A stretch of 51,726 nucleotides of DNA. Origin: Nitrospira sp. (GTDB taxonomy: Bacteria; Nitrospirota; Nitrospiria; Nitrospirales; Nitrospiraceae). Below the pieces are notes generated by a model that had not been told where the DNA came from, did not search any database, and saw nothing but the letters and a program-made list of their open reading frames with translations. The position numbers were made by a program, and so were the translations under genes. Below are positions 24,791 through 34,064 of the stretch, piece after piece. Location: contig SWDM01000024.1 in the NCBI GenBank assembly GCA_005116835.1, positions 239,043 through 290,768 on the forward strand. The letters run 5' to 3'. Numbering within the stretch: the stretch's first letter is position 1; each line of letters starts with the position of its first letter.

Positions 24791-26467
24791 GCATTTGTAA
24801 TCGGCGTGGGTACGTTGTCGTTGTGGGCTAGCCTGACCGTTGTCGCGGTTGCGGCCACTCCTACTGCGCTTGAGCTGCATCCGTCAACGGCGGCCTCTGG
24901 CGCCACCATATCGATCGGCGGGAAGGGGTTCGGCACATTTCAGTCCGTGCATGTCAATCGTGTGACGATTGGCGGATTTTCTGCTTTGATTCAGCGATGG
25001 GAATCCGACCTGATTGAGGTAAAGGTTCCCTTCCATGCCCAGTCCGGCCCAGTTGAAATCATGGCTGGCAAGAAAAAGATGGTTGCCGGGACATTAGTCA
25101 TCACGCAGCCCACAATTACTTCAGTGACGCCGGCAGAGATCGAACCGGGCCAGACTGTGCAGATTGCCGGCGCGCATTTTGGCGCCACCGCAGGTCCTCG
25201 CGATCCCAATACCATGTTCGGGGTCAACGATGTGATGATCGGGGGGGTGGTGGTCAGGCCTCGTCGCTGGAAAGACGACAGCATTGAGGTCGAAGTTCCC
25301 ACGAATGCTGCATCGGGCGAGGTTGTGGTTCGATTGGCTTCGTCCGACCCCTTGCCTGACGGCTCTTGTTGCGCACCGGTTGAGTACAAAGTCAGCAATG
25401 CCGTTCCTCTCAAGCTGATTCCGAGCATCCGTGTCGATCCTGTCAGCGGGCCGGTTGGGACCAAAGTGGTGTTCTTCGGACAGGGTTTTGGCGCTGCGAG
25501 GGGCGCCGGCGACAAGGTGACGTTTAGCGGGCGCCTTGCCACTATTGCTCAGTGGTCCGATAGCGCCATCGTCGTGCATCTTCCGATGGATGCGGAAACC
25601 GGTCCCATTGTGTTGACGATGCAGGGGCGTGAGCGGACGGTCGGAACCTTTTCGGTTCATCTGCCCAAGGTGACAGCAATTAACCCTCCTGCTGCTCCCA
25701 TCGGTACGCTGCTTCGAATCAGCGGCGAACATTTTGGATACTATTCGGAAAGTGGCGCGACCCCCTACGCCTTTGCCGATTTCAATACGGGAGAGAATCG
25801 AGTCGATATCGGGGGGGTCCGAGCGGTCATCTATCGTTGGCAAGATGATCGTATCGATGTCTGGGTACCCTTCAGCGCAAAGAGCGGGCCGGTGGTGATC
25901 TATCGAGGCGCGACGAAGCCCCATCCCGACGGTTCCTGTTGTGCCACGAAGGAGACGCTCAAGACTGAGGCGGGAACCTTTACCCTGGTGACGCCGAAAA
26001 TCGATTCCTACAGTCCACAGTCAGGCGGACTCGATGAGCTCATCACCATTAAGGGATCGGGGTTCGGCACGTTCCTGAAAACGGCCGAGCATGCCTACTT
26101 AGGTATCAGTCAGGGAGCCTACAAGCGGCAAGAAGATATGGAGTTGACCGAGAACGTCTCCCGCACAGAAGTCTTGTTCAATAATGTCGCGGCGCAGGTG
26201 ATGTCCTGGTCGGACACGGAGATCGTCGTACGGGTGCCCCATCGGCATCTCTACGGGATGGGGAAGCGCAATGAGTTCCTCAACGAACTCGCCACTGGGC
26301 CGCTGATCGTCCGACGCGGCTCCTGGGATATCCAGCCTGACAATTCTTGTTGTACTCCGAAGAAATGGCTGACCTTGGACGTGGGGACCTTTACCATTTT
26401 GGCCAAGGGCATGCCTGATCCAGGCTACTTCAAAAACAACCGGCCTGACGCAGACACCAACCAGTGA
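24773..26467 (+). CDS. Exported multi-IPT/TIG domain protein with repeated Cys-Cys motifs
   Basis: 564 residues. The signal peptide starts at the ATG 24773 (NQIKNAFVIGVGTLSLWASL) and cleaves near VAVAATP. Five IPT/TIG-type immunoglobulin-like segments are visible from their openings: LHPSTAASGATISIGGKGFG, VTPAEIEPGQTVQIAGAHFG, VDPVSGPVGTKVVFFGQGFG, INPPAAPIGTLLRISGEHFG and YSPQSGGLDELITIKGSGFG. Segments 2, 4 and 5 carry the same late motif: PDGSCCAP, PDGSCCAT and PDNSCCTP. Such vicinal cysteines could form disulfides or bind a metal. Its first codons are supplied by repeat D2. The stop overlaps the start of the next gene (GTGA), so the two are translationally coupled. Location is periplasm or cell surface; function unknown. 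Confidence 0.88.
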   Translation: MNQIKNAFVIGVGTLSLWASLTVVAVAATPTALELHPSTAASGATISIGGKGFGTFQSVHVNRVTIGGFSALIQRWESDLIEVKVPFHAQSGPVEIMAGKKKMVAGTLVITQPTITSVTPAEIEPGQTVQIAGAHFGATAGPRDPNTMFGVNDVMIGGVVVRPRRWKDDSIEVEVPTNAASGEVVVRLASSDPLPDGSCCAPVEYKVSNAVPLKLIPSIRVDPVSGPVGTKVVFFGQGFGAARGAGDKVTFSGRLATIAQWSDSAIVVHLPMDAETGPIVLTMQGRERTVGTFSVHLPKVTAINPPAAPIGTLLRISGEHFGYYSESGATPYAFADFNTGENRVDIGGVRAVIYRWQDDRIDVWVPFSAKSGPVVIYRGATKPHPDGSCCATKETLKTEAGTFTLVTPKIDSYSPQSGGLDELITIKGSGFGTFLKTAEHAYLGISQGAYKRQEDMELTENVSRTEVLFNNVAAQVMSWSDTEIVVRVPHRHLYGMGKRNEFLNELATGPLIVRRGSWDIQPDNSCCTPKKWLTLDVGTFTILAKGMPDPGYFKNNRPDADTNQ

Positions 26468-27465
26468 GATTGAGATCACCAGGATCGTGGAGAGGTTGCT
26501 CTGTATTCCACACCGGATGCCTCCTGTTCATCATGTTGGCGGCGCTGGTACGCGTCTCTCCCTCGTGGGCTGCTGACTCAGTCCTTACGATTTCCCCTCA
26601 GCTGAGCCATACGGAAGCCGTCCTGATGGGGCTCTATTTTCGCACGCCTCTGCTGGGCTGGGCCGTGGGGTCCGGCGGCATCATTCTGAAGACGGTCGAT
26701 GGCGGGAAGAACTGGAAGAAGGTCGCCAGCGGCACTGGGGCAAGTCTGTCGGCTGTGTACTTTGTTGATGAAAAGCAAGGCTGGGCGGTCGGAGCGAATG
26801 GGATGATTCGGCGGAGCCAAGACGGGGGCAATACCTGGCAGGCTCAACGCGCCGATACCCAGGCGTCGTTCTACGGCCTCTCGTTTGTATCGTCCAGTGA
26901 GGGATGGGTGGTTGGCGGAAATGGAACGATCCTCTATACGAAGGATGGCGGGGTCCATTGGGTCGATCAAACGAGCAAGACCAACGCAGCGCTCTATGGA
27001 GTACAGTTTCTGACTGCGCAGCATGGGACTGTGGTTGGGGCAGTGGGGACGGTGCTGGTGACGGATGATGGGGGAACCACCTGGAGCCCACAAGAAATGC
27101 AGGGATCGGTCACGCTCTTCGATGTGTATTTCTCCGATGCCTCGACCGGATGGGTTGTCGGGAACGCCGGCGCAATCTTCCAAACGACCAATGGTGGCCA
27201 TCAATGGATCGACCGCACTTTACCCTGCACCCGCACCTGTACGAAGCTGACGGACCTCTTGCGGGTACGTTTTACCGATCCACAGACCGGATGGATTGTA
27301 GGGGAACGGGGCATGATCTATCGAACTACCGATAGCGGATTTACCTGGATAGAGCAGGGTGCCATCGCAAAGTTTTCGCTGTTCGGCCTCTCCTTTCCTG
27401 ATGGAACACAGGGTTGGGCCAGTGGAGAGCATGGTACGATCGTTCATCTTAATACCGGACGTTAA
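26464..27465 (+). CDS. Ycf48/HCF136-like beta-propeller protein
   Basis: 333 residues from the GTG at 26464 that overlaps the previous stop. A long signal peptide (GCLLFIMLAALVRVSPSWAA) precedes a beta-propeller of BNR/Ycf48 repeats: GWAVGSGGIILKTVDGGKNW, GWAVGANGMIRRSQDGGNTW, GWVVGGNGTILYTKDGGVHW, GTVLVTDDGGTTW, GWVVGNAGAIFQTTNGGHQW and GWIVGERGMIYRTTDSGFTW. In phototrophs Ycf48 helps assemble photosystem II; bacterial relatives are exported proteins of unknown role. There is no photosynthesis gene in the window, so an assembly or scaffold role with the IPT protein is inference. The family call is secure. Confidence 0.92.
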   Translation: MRLRSPGSWRGCSVFHTGCLLFIMLAALVRVSPSWAADSVLTISPQLSHTEAVLMGLYFRTPLLGWAVGSGGIILKTVDGGKNWKKVASGTGASLSAVYFVDEKQGWAVGANGMIRRSQDGGNTWQAQRADTQASFYGLSFVSSSEGWVVGGNGTILYTKDGGVHWVDQTSKTNAALYGVQFLTAQHGTVVGAVGTVLVTDDGGTTWSPQEMQGSVTLFDVYFSDASTGWVVGNAGAIFQTTNGGHQWIDRTLPCTRTCTKLTDLLRVRFTDPQTGWIVGERGMIYRTTDSGFTWIEQGAIAKFSLFGLSFPDGTQGWASGEHGTIVHLNTGR

Positions 27466-27469
27466 CCGA

Positions 27470-27565
27470 AGCCGTAAAAGGTGAATCGTGAAAGGTGAAA
27501 AGTTTCGGAGAAGGACAGCTCAGCAATCCCACGTTTTACGTCTCACGTCTAACCTTTCACGATTG
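27470..27565. repeat. Family C hairpin repeat, copy C4
   Basis: Left arm GTAAAAGGTGAATCGTGAAA, core GGAGAAGGACAGCTCAGCAA, right arm of CACGTTTTACG-like units. The core matches C5 (33975-34064) in the opposite orientation. It supplies the rsmE stop codon. Confidence 0.86.
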
Positions 27566-28300
27566 AGTGACATCGAGCCGTGACTGGAGAATGCTGAGCG
27601 CGGCAATCGCTGCGGTTTCGGCCCGCAAGATGCGCGGCCCGAGGGTGAGCGGGACGAATCCATGCTCTTGAGCAAGACGGTGCTCGTCCGGGGCCCAACC
27701 TCCTTCTGGTCCTACTAACAAGACAATCGGTTGCTGATGGTCTGCCGGTAATTGTATGGCGGCAAGCGAAGGGCCACTGGAACGTTCTGAGAGTATCCCC
27801 TTCAGAGGCGCTGAACCGTATTGCTTGCAGATTGCTGCGAGGTCTACCGGATCGGCAATAGTGGGAAGGGTCCATCGTTCCGACTGTTGGGCCGCATCCC
27901 GTGCAATGCGCTCCCATCTGGATCGTTGATGCTCGAGGCGCTCCGGGTTGAGCTTGATGACACTGTGCGCGCTGTGCAGCGGTACGATGGTCGCGACTCC
28001 GAGTTCTGTGGATTTTTGAATGACCCAGTCCATTTTGTCGCCTTTTATTAAGGCCTGACCGAGCACTATCGGTGGGTTGCACTGTATTGGCTGGGTCTGC
28101 CGATCAATGATGCAGCTGTCGATGGCCTGTGAGGTGATCTGGGTCACTTCCACGCGGTAGCGCGACCCGCATCCGTCGTTGAGTATGAGGGAGTCTCCCG
28201 GGTGCAAACGAAGACTGTCGCGAAGGTGACGGAGGAGATCGCCGGTCATGCGGATCGTGGGTGGAGTGACGGATCGAGGATCGACGAAGAAAGTAGACAT
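27557..28300 (-). CDS. rsmE: 16S rRNA (uracil1498-N3)-methyltransferase
   Basis: 247 residues; SPOUT-class enzyme methylating U1498 of 16S rRNA. Starts STFFVDPRSVTPPTIRMTGD. SPOUT features: QALIKGDKMDWVIQKSTELG, VPLHSAHSVIK, RWERIARDAAQQSER and the knot PIVLLVGPEGGWAPDE, followed by LGPRILRAETAAIAAL. All conserved. The last codons (VTQS and TGA) come from the arm of repeat C4. It lies 31 bases after dnaJ, the usual neighbour order in many bacteria, and belongs to the chaperone operon. Confidence 0.97.
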   Translation of the reverse strand: MSTFFVDPRSVTPPTIRMTGDLLRHLRDSLRLHPGDSLILNDGCGSRYRVEVTQITSQAIDSCIIDRQTQPIQCNPPIVLGQALIKGDKMDWVIQKSTELGVATIVPLHSAHSVIKLNPERLEHQRSRWERIARDAAQQSERWTLPTIADPVDLAAICKQYGSAPLKGILSERSSGPSLAAIQLPADHQQPIVLLVGPEGGWAPDEHRLAQEHGFVPLTLGPRILRAETAAIAALSILQSRLDVTQS

Positions 28301-28331
28301 GATGCAGGGGGCCGTCCGCTGACCGACAGCG

Positions 28332-29441
28332 CTATTCGAAGAAGGTCTTCATCTTGTCGAAGAAGCCGTCGCTGTCCTCATCGAGGGACATGCCGCTCTC
28401 TTTGGCAAACTCTCTGAGCAGTTCTTTTTGGCGAGCGGTCAGTTTGGTTGGAGTCTGAATTTTGATGATCATGAGTTGATCGCCGGAACCCTGGCCCTTG
28501 AGGCTGGGAACACCGAGGCCTTTGATGCGCATCGTCTTATCTTGTTGCGTGCCGGCCGGGATCTTGATGATGGTTGTGCCCTGCAACGTTGGAACCTCGA
28601 TTTTCCCTCCGAGCACGGCAGTTACAAATTGAATCGGAACCTCGCAGAGGATATCCTGCCCTTGTCGCTGAAAGACCGGGTGCGGCTTGACGGCAATCGC
28701 CACATAGAGGTCGCCCGGCGGGCCTGAGTTGATTCCGTGCTCCCCTTCGTTCGAGAGGCGCAGTCGCATGCCCGATTCGATGCCGGCTGGGATGTGGACC
28801 GCGATGGTCCGCTCGCGATAGGTGCGTTGGCGGCCCTGGCAAGCGGAGCAAGGCTCTGTAATGATGCGACCCGCTCCCTCGCATTGGCCGCAGGGCCGTG
28901 AAATACTGAAGAATCCCTGCTGGAACCGCATCTGCCCGGCCCCTTTGCAACTGGGACAGGTCTTGACCGAGGAGGCGCTCTTGGCGCCGCTGCCTTTGCA
29001 GTCGCCGCACATCTCCCATCGCGGGATTTTGAGCTTGGCGTCTTTGCCGTAGACAGCTTCTTCGAAGGTCAGTTCCAGATTGTATTGGAGGTCATTGCCT
29101 CGTTCCGCCCGATTGCCGCCTCGCTGGCCTCCAAAGAAGTCCTCAAAGATGTCGTTGAAAGCATCGCCGAATCCGCCTCCGGCGAATCCGTCCTGTCCGG
29201 CGCCCTGCTGAGTTCCAGCGTGGCCGAACATATCGTAGCGTTTTCGCTTCTCCTGGTCGCTTAGTATTTCATAGGCTTCATTGACTTCTTTAAACTTCTC
29301 TTCAGACACTTTTTTCTGAGCATCTCCCGTCTGAAGGTCGGGATGGTGCTGGCGGGCCATCTTTCGATAGGCCTTCTTGAGTTCGTCGTCCGATGCAGTT
29401 CGGTCGACGCCTAGGGTTTCGTAGTAGTTGGGTTTGGGCAA
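28332..29441 (-). CDS. dnaJ: DnaJ co-chaperone
   Basis: About 369 residues; stimulates DnaK ATPase and delivers substrates. The start is uncertain. The TTG at 29441 gives the normal beginning (PKPNYYETLGVDRTASDDEL) with AAGAG nine or so bases upstream; a GTG at 29507 would add 22 unusual residues. The J domain carries HPD in MARQHHPDLQ. A Gly/Phe-rich linker (GFAGGGFGDAFNDIF) follows, then four zinc motifs CGDCKGSG, CPSCKGAG, CGQCEGAG and CSACQGRQ, the last missing its final Gly. The C-terminal substrate domain is complete. It sits between dnaK and rsmE. Confidence 0.95.
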   Translation of the reverse strand: MPKPNYYETLGVDRTASDDELKKAYRKMARQHHPDLQTGDAQKKVSEEKFKEVNEAYEILSDQEKRKRYDMFGHAGTQQGAGQDGFAGGGFGDAFNDIFEDFFGGQRGGNRAERGNDLQYNLELTFEEAVYGKDAKLKIPRWEMCGDCKGSGAKSASSVKTCPSCKGAGQMRFQQGFFSISRPCGQCEGAGRIITEPCSACQGRQRTYRERTIAVHIPAGIESGMRLRLSNEGEHGINSGPPGDLYVAIAVKPHPVFQRQGQDILCEVPIQFVTAVLGGKIEVPTLQGTTIIKIPAGTQQDKTMRIKGLGVPSLKGQGSGDQLMIIKIQTPTKLTARQKELLREFAKESGMSLDEDSDGFFDKMKTFFE

Positions 29442-29522
29442 GGGGCCATCTCTTAGGGTGGTATCGCGGCGAGACCGAGCCCCTGGGTCGGCGAAGCTCG
29501 GTCTCACTGACGGTATTCTAGC

Positions 29523-31448
29523 TTATTTCTTGTCTTTGTCTACTTCTTCGAACTCTGCGTCGACGACCTTTTCATCCTTCTTGGTTTTATCGGCTTCCGA
29601 TCCTGCTTCGGCGTTGGCGCCGTTGCCGGCTGCCGTTGATGCTGAGGCCTTCTTATACATTTCCTCAGCCAACTTGTGGGAGGCGGTCGTCAATGTTTGG
29701 GTGGCCGATTCGATAGCCTCAGGATCTGTTCCTTCCATCGCCTTCTTCAGGGCGGCCACGGCTTCCTCGATCTTGGTCTTGTCTTCTGCCGCGATCTTGT
29801 CACCGTGCTCGCTCAGATTTTTTTCGGTCTGATAAATCAAGCTGTCGGCCTGATTTTTCGCTTCGGCAGTCTTCCGTCGTTTCTTATCTTCGTCGGTATG
29901 GGCCTGTGCATCCTTCACCAATTTGTCGACTTCTTCCTTGCTCAAGCCGCTGGAAGCCGTGATCTTGATGGATTGTTCCTTCTGTGTCGCCAAGTCTTTG
30001 GCCGACACATGGACGATGCCATTGGCGTCGATATCGAATGTCACTTCGACTTGCGGCATCCCACGGGGTGCCGGAGGAATGCCGACGAGGTCGAACTGGC
30101 CGAGGAGTTTGTTATCGTTCGCCATCTCACGCTCGCCTTGGAATACTCGAATGGTCACTGCTGTTTGATTGTCTGCGGCCGTCGAAAATACCTGGCTTTT
30201 TTTCGTCGGGACAGTCGTATTCCGCTCGATCAACTTTGTAAAGACTCCGCCGAGGGTTTCGATGCCGAGCGACAGCGGCGTCACGTCGAGGAGCAGGACA
30301 TCCTTCACTTCGCCCTTGAGGACGCCGCCTTGAATGCCTGCGCCGATTGCCACCACTTCATCGGGATTCACACCCCGGTGTGGTTCTTTACCAAAGAACT
30401 CTTTCACTGCCTGAATGACTTTCGGCATGCGGGTCATGCCGCCGACGAGGACGATTTCATTGATGTCTTTGGCGGAAACGCCTGCGTCGGACAAGGCTCG
30501 CTTGCAGGGCTCGATCGATCGCTGAATAAGGTCATCGACCAGCTGTTCGAGTTTCGCGCGGGTCAGTTTCACGACCAGGTGCTTCGGCCCATTGGCGTCC
30601 GCTGTGATAAAGGGCAGATTGATTTCTGTTTCCTGAGACGATGACAACTCAATCTTCGCTCGTTCCGCCGCTTCTTTCAGGCGTTGGAGGGCCATCCGGT
30701 CTTTCCGAAGATCGATGCCCTGATCCTTTTTGAATTCATCCACCAACCAATCCATGACGCGCTGGTCGAAGTCGTCGCCGCCGAGGTAGGTGTCGCCGTT
30801 AGTCGACTTGACCTCAAAAACTCCGTCCCCAATCTCGAGGATAGACACGTCGAACGTACCTCCGCCCAGATCGTAGACGGCGACTCGCTCATCTTTTTTC
30901 TTGTCCAGACCGTAGGCGAGAGCGGCAGCGGTAGGCTCGTTGATGATCCGGAGTACGGTTAGCCCGGCGATCTGGCCGGCGTCTTTGGTGGCCTGGCGCT
31001 GGCTGTCGTCGAAGTAGGCAGGGACGGTAATGACCGCTTCGGTGACTTTTTCGCCGAGATAGTCCTCCGCAGTCTGCCGCATCTTTTGCAGGATCATGGC
31101 GGAGATTTCCGGCGGGCTGTAACGCTTGCTTCGTAATTCGACGTGAGCGTCGCCGTTGTCTCCTTCGGAAACTTTGTAGGGGAGTCGTTTGGCAGCATCG
31201 GAGACTTGCTGGCTGCGAAACTTGCGGCCCATGAGGCGCTTCACGGAGAAAATCGTGTTCTCCGGGTTTGTGATCGCCTGGCGCTTGGCAATTTGCCCGA
31301 CGAGACGCTCGCCTTTCTCTGTAATGGCGACGACGGAGGGTGTTGTGCGGGCCCCCTCCGCATTGGCGATCACCACCGGTTCGCCGCCACTCATGATGGC
31401 GACGCATGAGTTCGTGGTTCCAAGGTCGATACCGATCACTTTGCCCAT
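29523..31448 (-). CDS. dnaK: DnaK (Hsp70) chaperone
   Basis: 641 residues. The ATPase domain begins [20 protein letters not shown] and contains [13 protein letters not shown] and [15 protein letters not shown]; the substrate domain has [14 protein letters not shown]; the lid ends in a Glu/Lys-rich tail ([15 protein letters not shown]). Full length. It is preceded by grpE and followed by dnaJ, a standard heat-shock operon, but without hrcA and with no CIRCE operator visible. Confidence 0.99.
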   Translation of the reverse strand: MGKVIGIDLGTTNSCVAIMSGGEPVVIANAEGARTTPSVVAITEKGERLVGQIAKRQAITNPENTIFSVKRLMGRKFRSQQVSDAAKRLPYKVSEGDNGDAHVELRSKRYSPPEISAMILQKMRQTAEDYLGEKVTEAVITVPAYFDDSQRQATKDAGQIAGLTVLRIINEPTAAALAYGLDKKKDERVAVYDLGGGTFDVSILEIGDGVFEVKSTNGDTYLGGDDFDQRVMDWLVDEFKKDQGIDLRKDRMALQRLKEAAERAKIELSSSQETEINLPFITADANGPKHLVVKLTRAKLEQLVDDLIQRSIEPCKRALSDAGVSAKDINEIVLVGGMTRMPKVIQAVKEFFGKEPHRGVNPDEVVAIGAGIQGGVLKGEVKDVLLLDVTPLSLGIETLGGVFTKLIERNTTVPTKKSQVFSTAADNQTAVTIRVFQGEREMANDNKLLGQFDLVGIPPAPRGMPQVEVTFDIDANGIVHVSAKDLATQKEQSIKITASSGLSKEEVDKLVKDAQAHTDEDKKRRKTAEAKNQADSLIYQTEKNLSEHGDKIAAEDKTKIEEAVAALKKAMEGTDPEAIESATQTLTTASHKLAEEMYKKASASTAAGNGANAEAGSEADKTKKDEKVVDAEFEEVDKDKK

Positions 31449-31490
31449 GTGGCTACTCCTTCCTCACTAGGTCTTGATTCGATGACGTGA

Positions 31491-32090
31491 CTACGATGAA
31501 CTGGTCGATTCACTTGCTTCTCTTGCTGAGTCGGTTTGCCCCGTCGAGACGCTCACCATGGCCGCGCGCAAGATACGGTCATGCAAGAGATACCCTCGCT
31601 GAAGCTCGTCCAACACATGTTGCGCTGGAACCTTTTCGGATGCGATCGATGCGACGGCCTGATGCATCGCTGGATCGAACGCTTGTCCAATCGTTTGGAC
31701 AGGGGTGACATGAAACCTGGTCAAGGCTGACGTCAACTGTTTGAGGGTAAGGTCCACACCCTGGATGAGGGCCTCATTCTTTCCCCCCTCTCGTGAGAAC
31801 TTAATGGCCCGTTCAAGATTATCGACAACCGGCAACAGTTCTTTGAGGAGCGACTCATTGCCGAATCGTATCTGGTCCCGCTGGTCCCGCTGAATCAATC
31901 GTTTATAGTTGTCAAATTCGGCAGCAAGACGGAGATACTTGTCGTTCAGGCCCTTTGCTTCGTCAGCCTTTGCGGTCAATGCTTGCTGGAGTTCCTCAAT
32001 CAAGCTTCTCTCCTCCGTAACGGTGCAATCTTCGGGGGATGGAGCATCCAAGTTCTCGATTGTATTCGTGTTCTGCTGTTCTTCAGCCAT
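31491..32090 (-). CDS. grpE: GrpE nucleotide-exchange factor
   Basis: 199 residues; releases ADP from DnaK. The ATG at 32090 (AEEQQNTNTIENLDAPSPED) has AAGGAG six bases upstream, preferred over an earlier frame-open start at 32123. A long N-terminal coiled coil (SLIEELQQALTAKADEAKGL, YLRLAAEFDNYKRLIQRDQ) is followed by the beta-wing domain with FDPAMHQAVASI and VLDELQRGYLLHDRILRAA. First gene of the grpE-dnaK-dnaJ-rsmE block. Confidence 0.97.
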   Translation of the reverse strand: MAEEQQNTNTIENLDAPSPEDCTVTEERSLIEELQQALTAKADEAKGLNDKYLRLAAEFDNYKRLIQRDQRDQIRFGNESLLKELLPVVDNLERAIKFSREGGKNEALIQGVDLTLKQLTSALTRFHVTPVQTIGQAFDPAMHQAVASIASEKVPAQHVLDELQRGYLLHDRILRAAMVSVSTGQTDSAREASESTSSS

Positions 32091-32112
32091 GAAAGACTCC
32101 TTGGTCCGAGTT

Positions 32113-32140
32113 GAGATAGCCATAGGGTGTATAAAGTCAA
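32113..32140 (-). promoter_or_regulatory. Candidate promoter of the grpE-dnaK-dnaJ operon
   Basis: On the minus strand TTGACT (32140-32135) is followed after 16 bases by TATCTC (32118-32113), a weak sigma-70-like -10. No sigma-32-type or CIRCE sequence is recognisable. Tentative. Confidence 0.35.
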
Positions 32141-32259
32141 CCGGCCCAGAAAAATTAATTACTTGTGGGGAAAAACCGCGTTGGAAGCCGGGCGAGTGGC
32201 ACGAGGGAAGGCATTCCTTGGGTCCACCCTAGCCCCTGGCCTCTCGCCTGAACATTTGA

Positions 32260-32297
32260 GATTGCAGTAGAAGCCTTTGTGAATAATGCGGGCTAGA
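32260..32297 (+). repeat. Family I repeat overlapping the coaX stop
   Basis: GATTGCAGTAGAAGCCTTTG then TGAATAATGCGGGCTAG. The CTA at 32293-32295 is the coaX stop codon on the minus strand. Just upstream, 32185-32250 can fold through GGGCGAG and CTCGCC. Confidence 0.7.
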
Positions 32298-33084
32298 CCT
32301 GCATGGTGGGTGGGGGGAGCGGCTGGGTTCTTCTATAGAGCAGTTCAAGACCTTCTAACGTCAGAAGCGGCTCAATTTTTTGAATGGAAGTGGTTTCAGT
32401 TGCCAAGATGGAACTCAGTCCACCTGTACCGATGACATAGACGGATCGCCCGAGTTCCTGTTCCATTCGCTTGACGACCGTATCGACCAGTCCTGCATAT
32501 CCAAATAACAGACCTGATTGAATACTACCGGCCGTGTCGGTGCCGATCACCGTCTTCGGACGGATAAATTCAACCTTGGCCAGTCTGGCTGCTCGCGCGA
32601 ACAGGGCTTCGGCAGAAATTCCGAGGCCGGGAGCGATGACGCCTCCGAGGTAGTCGCCATCTGCTGTGATGGCGCAAAAGGTTGTGGCGGTGCCGAAATC
32701 GACTACGATGAGATCGCGTCGATACTTATGATATGCAGCTGCGGCATTTACCAGCCGGTCGCTGCCGATTTCTTTTGGGTTGTCGTAACAGAGTCGAAGT
32801 CCCGTGTCCGTATCCGAGGTGACGATCATCGGATGCTGGTGAAAATACTGTTGGATCATGTATTCGACGGTCCCAGTCAGCGCGGGCACGACGCTGGAGA
32901 TGATGGCGCCGGACAAACGTTGAGTGGAAATTTCTGCCGCGGTCAGAAGATTGCTAAAGAGAATGCCGTACTCGTCCGAGGTCTTTTTTACATCTGTGGC
33001 TATTCGCCAATGGGCCGCGAGGGTGCGGTTGTCATAGACGCCCCAGACGATGTTGGTATTGCCGATATCGACGACGATGAGCAT
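32293..33084 (-). CDS. coaX: Type III pantothenate kinase
   Basis: 263 residues; phosphorylates pantothenate in the first step of coenzyme A synthesis. ASKHA-fold motifs: LIVVDIGNTNIVWGVYD at the start, SSVVPALTG, IGSDRLVNAAAAYHKY with the catalytic Asp, VVDFGTATTFCAI and GGVIAPGLGISAEALFARAA; then TAGSIQSGLLFGYAGLVD and YVIGTGGLSS. Complete. It is downstream of birA by 33 bases, an association (biotin and CoA metabolism) seen in many bacteria. The stop codon is in a family I repeat. Confidence 0.97.
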   Translation of the reverse strand: MLIVVDIGNTNIVWGVYDNRTLAAHWRIATDVKKTSDEYGILFSNLLTAAEISTQRLSGAIISSVVPALTGTVEYMIQQYFHQHPMIVTSDTDTGLRLCYDNPKEIGSDRLVNAAAAYHKYRRDLIVVDFGTATTFCAITADGDYLGGVIAPGLGISAEALFARAARLAKVEFIRPKTVIGTDTAGSIQSGLLFGYAGLVDTVVKRMEQELGRSVYVIGTGGLSSILATETTSIQKIEPLLTLEGLELLYRRTQPLPPPTMQV

Positions 33085-33117
33085 GCGCCTATTGTACGTT
33101 CTGGCTGGGTGATTTGG

Positions 33118-33957
33118 CTAGCTTCTCACATGAAGGATGTCGGCGACCCGCAGATGCACAATTTCCGATGGCGTGATCCCCGGCTGTGTCGCCTCCGGTC
33201 GCAGCAGCAGGGCTCCATCCTGACCGATGCCTTCGGCAAAACCAACGAGTATCGCGCTACTGGCCAATGTCGCTTGTACTCGGTGGCCGATGGTCGAGCT
33301 TCGCTGGTGATAGGCCAATGCGAGTCGGCTGGTTCCATGATTAGCTAATTCATCGAGGCATTGTTCAAGTTCGCTGAGCAGCTGCGCGAGCAGTCTGTTA
33401 CGGTCGACGACGATTTTCCGTTCCTGCCATATCGACGTCGCTGAGTCGCGAAGGTCGATAGGCCAGTCATCATGGTCACTGTTGACGTTGATCCCGATCC
33501 CGATGATCTGGAACGAGCCTGAACTGGTTCCTGTGCCGCTTTCACAGAGGATTCCGCCGACCTTTCGCTCTGCAATCAGGAGGTCATTGGGCCATTTTAC
33601 GGAGACGTGGGTGGACGAAACCTGTTCCACCGCTTCGGCTGCGGCCAGGGCAGAAATCAGAGGCAACCAGGATAGCCATTCCACGAGGCGATCCGGTGGG
33701 CGAGCCATTCTGAGGATAATAGAACAGTAGAGGTTGGCGCCGGGCGGAGAAAACCACGTTCTAGAGAGACGCCCGCGTCCCGATGTCTGGCTATCGGCAA
33801 CGATGACGGTGCCATGCTCCACATCAGCTTGGGCGAGCTGGGCTGCCTCGCGGTTTGTTGAAGGGAGACTGTCGAACAGTTCGATACGGTGTCCCAGCCA
33901 TGAGGTAGACAGAGTGCTGTGGATTGTGTCTCGTGTGAGTGGAGGTGAAGGTTGCAC
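33118..33957 (-). CDS. birA: Biotin-[acetyl-CoA carboxylase] ligase
   Basis: About 279 residues; attaches biotin to the carboxylase carrier protein. There is no N-terminal helix-turn-helix, so this is the non-regulatory type. I chose the GTG at 33957 (QPSPPLTRDTIHSTL); the frame stays open upstream to 34032, but those codons are repeat C5. Motifs: FDSLPSTNREAAQLA, SGRGRLSRTWFSPPGANLYC with the biotinyl-AMP loop, VSVKWPNDLLIAERKVGGIL and GIGINVNSD. The C-terminal SH3-like part is present. Lies between nadC and coaX. Confidence 0.93.
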   Translation of the reverse strand: MQPSPPLTRDTIHSTLSTSWLGHRIELFDSLPSTNREAAQLAQADVEHGTVIVADSQTSGRGRLSRTWFSPPGANLYCSIILRMARPPDRLVEWLSWLPLISALAAAEAVEQVSSTHVSVKWPNDLLIAERKVGGILCESGTGTSSGSFQIIGIGINVNSDHDDWPIDLRDSATSIWQERKIVVDRNRLLAQLLSELEQCLDELANHGTSRLALAYHQRSSTIGHRVQATLASSAILVGFAEGIGQDGALLLRPEATQPGITPSEIVHLRVADILHVRS

Positions 33958-33974
33958 GTGTTGCCTAACAGGAT

Positions 33975-34064
33975 GCGTGAAACGTGAAACGTGAAAGGTG
34001 AAAGGTAGGACTGCTGAGCGCTCTTTCTTCAAAACCTTTCACGTTTGACGTTTTACCTTTGACG
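33975..34064. repeat. Family C hairpin repeat, copy C5
   Basis: Left arm CGTGAAACGTGAAACGTGAA with AGGTGAAAGG, core ACTGCTGAGCGCTCTTTCTT, right arm CCTTTCACGTTTGACGTTTT. The core is the reverse complement of C4's. It lies between nadC and birA and encodes the end of nadC. Confidence 0.88.

Noticed and set aside
29676-30644. Plus-strand open frame of about 320 codons opposite dnaK
   Set aside because: dnaK is certain on the other strand; antisense frames of this length are common opposite conserved GC-rich genes, and the product is Cys/His-rich without a family match.
32091-32292. CIRCE operator or heat-shock sigma promoter before grpE
   Set aside because: No TTAGCACTC/GAGTGCTAA inverted repeat is present, and the candidate -35/-10 fits only a weak housekeeping promoter.
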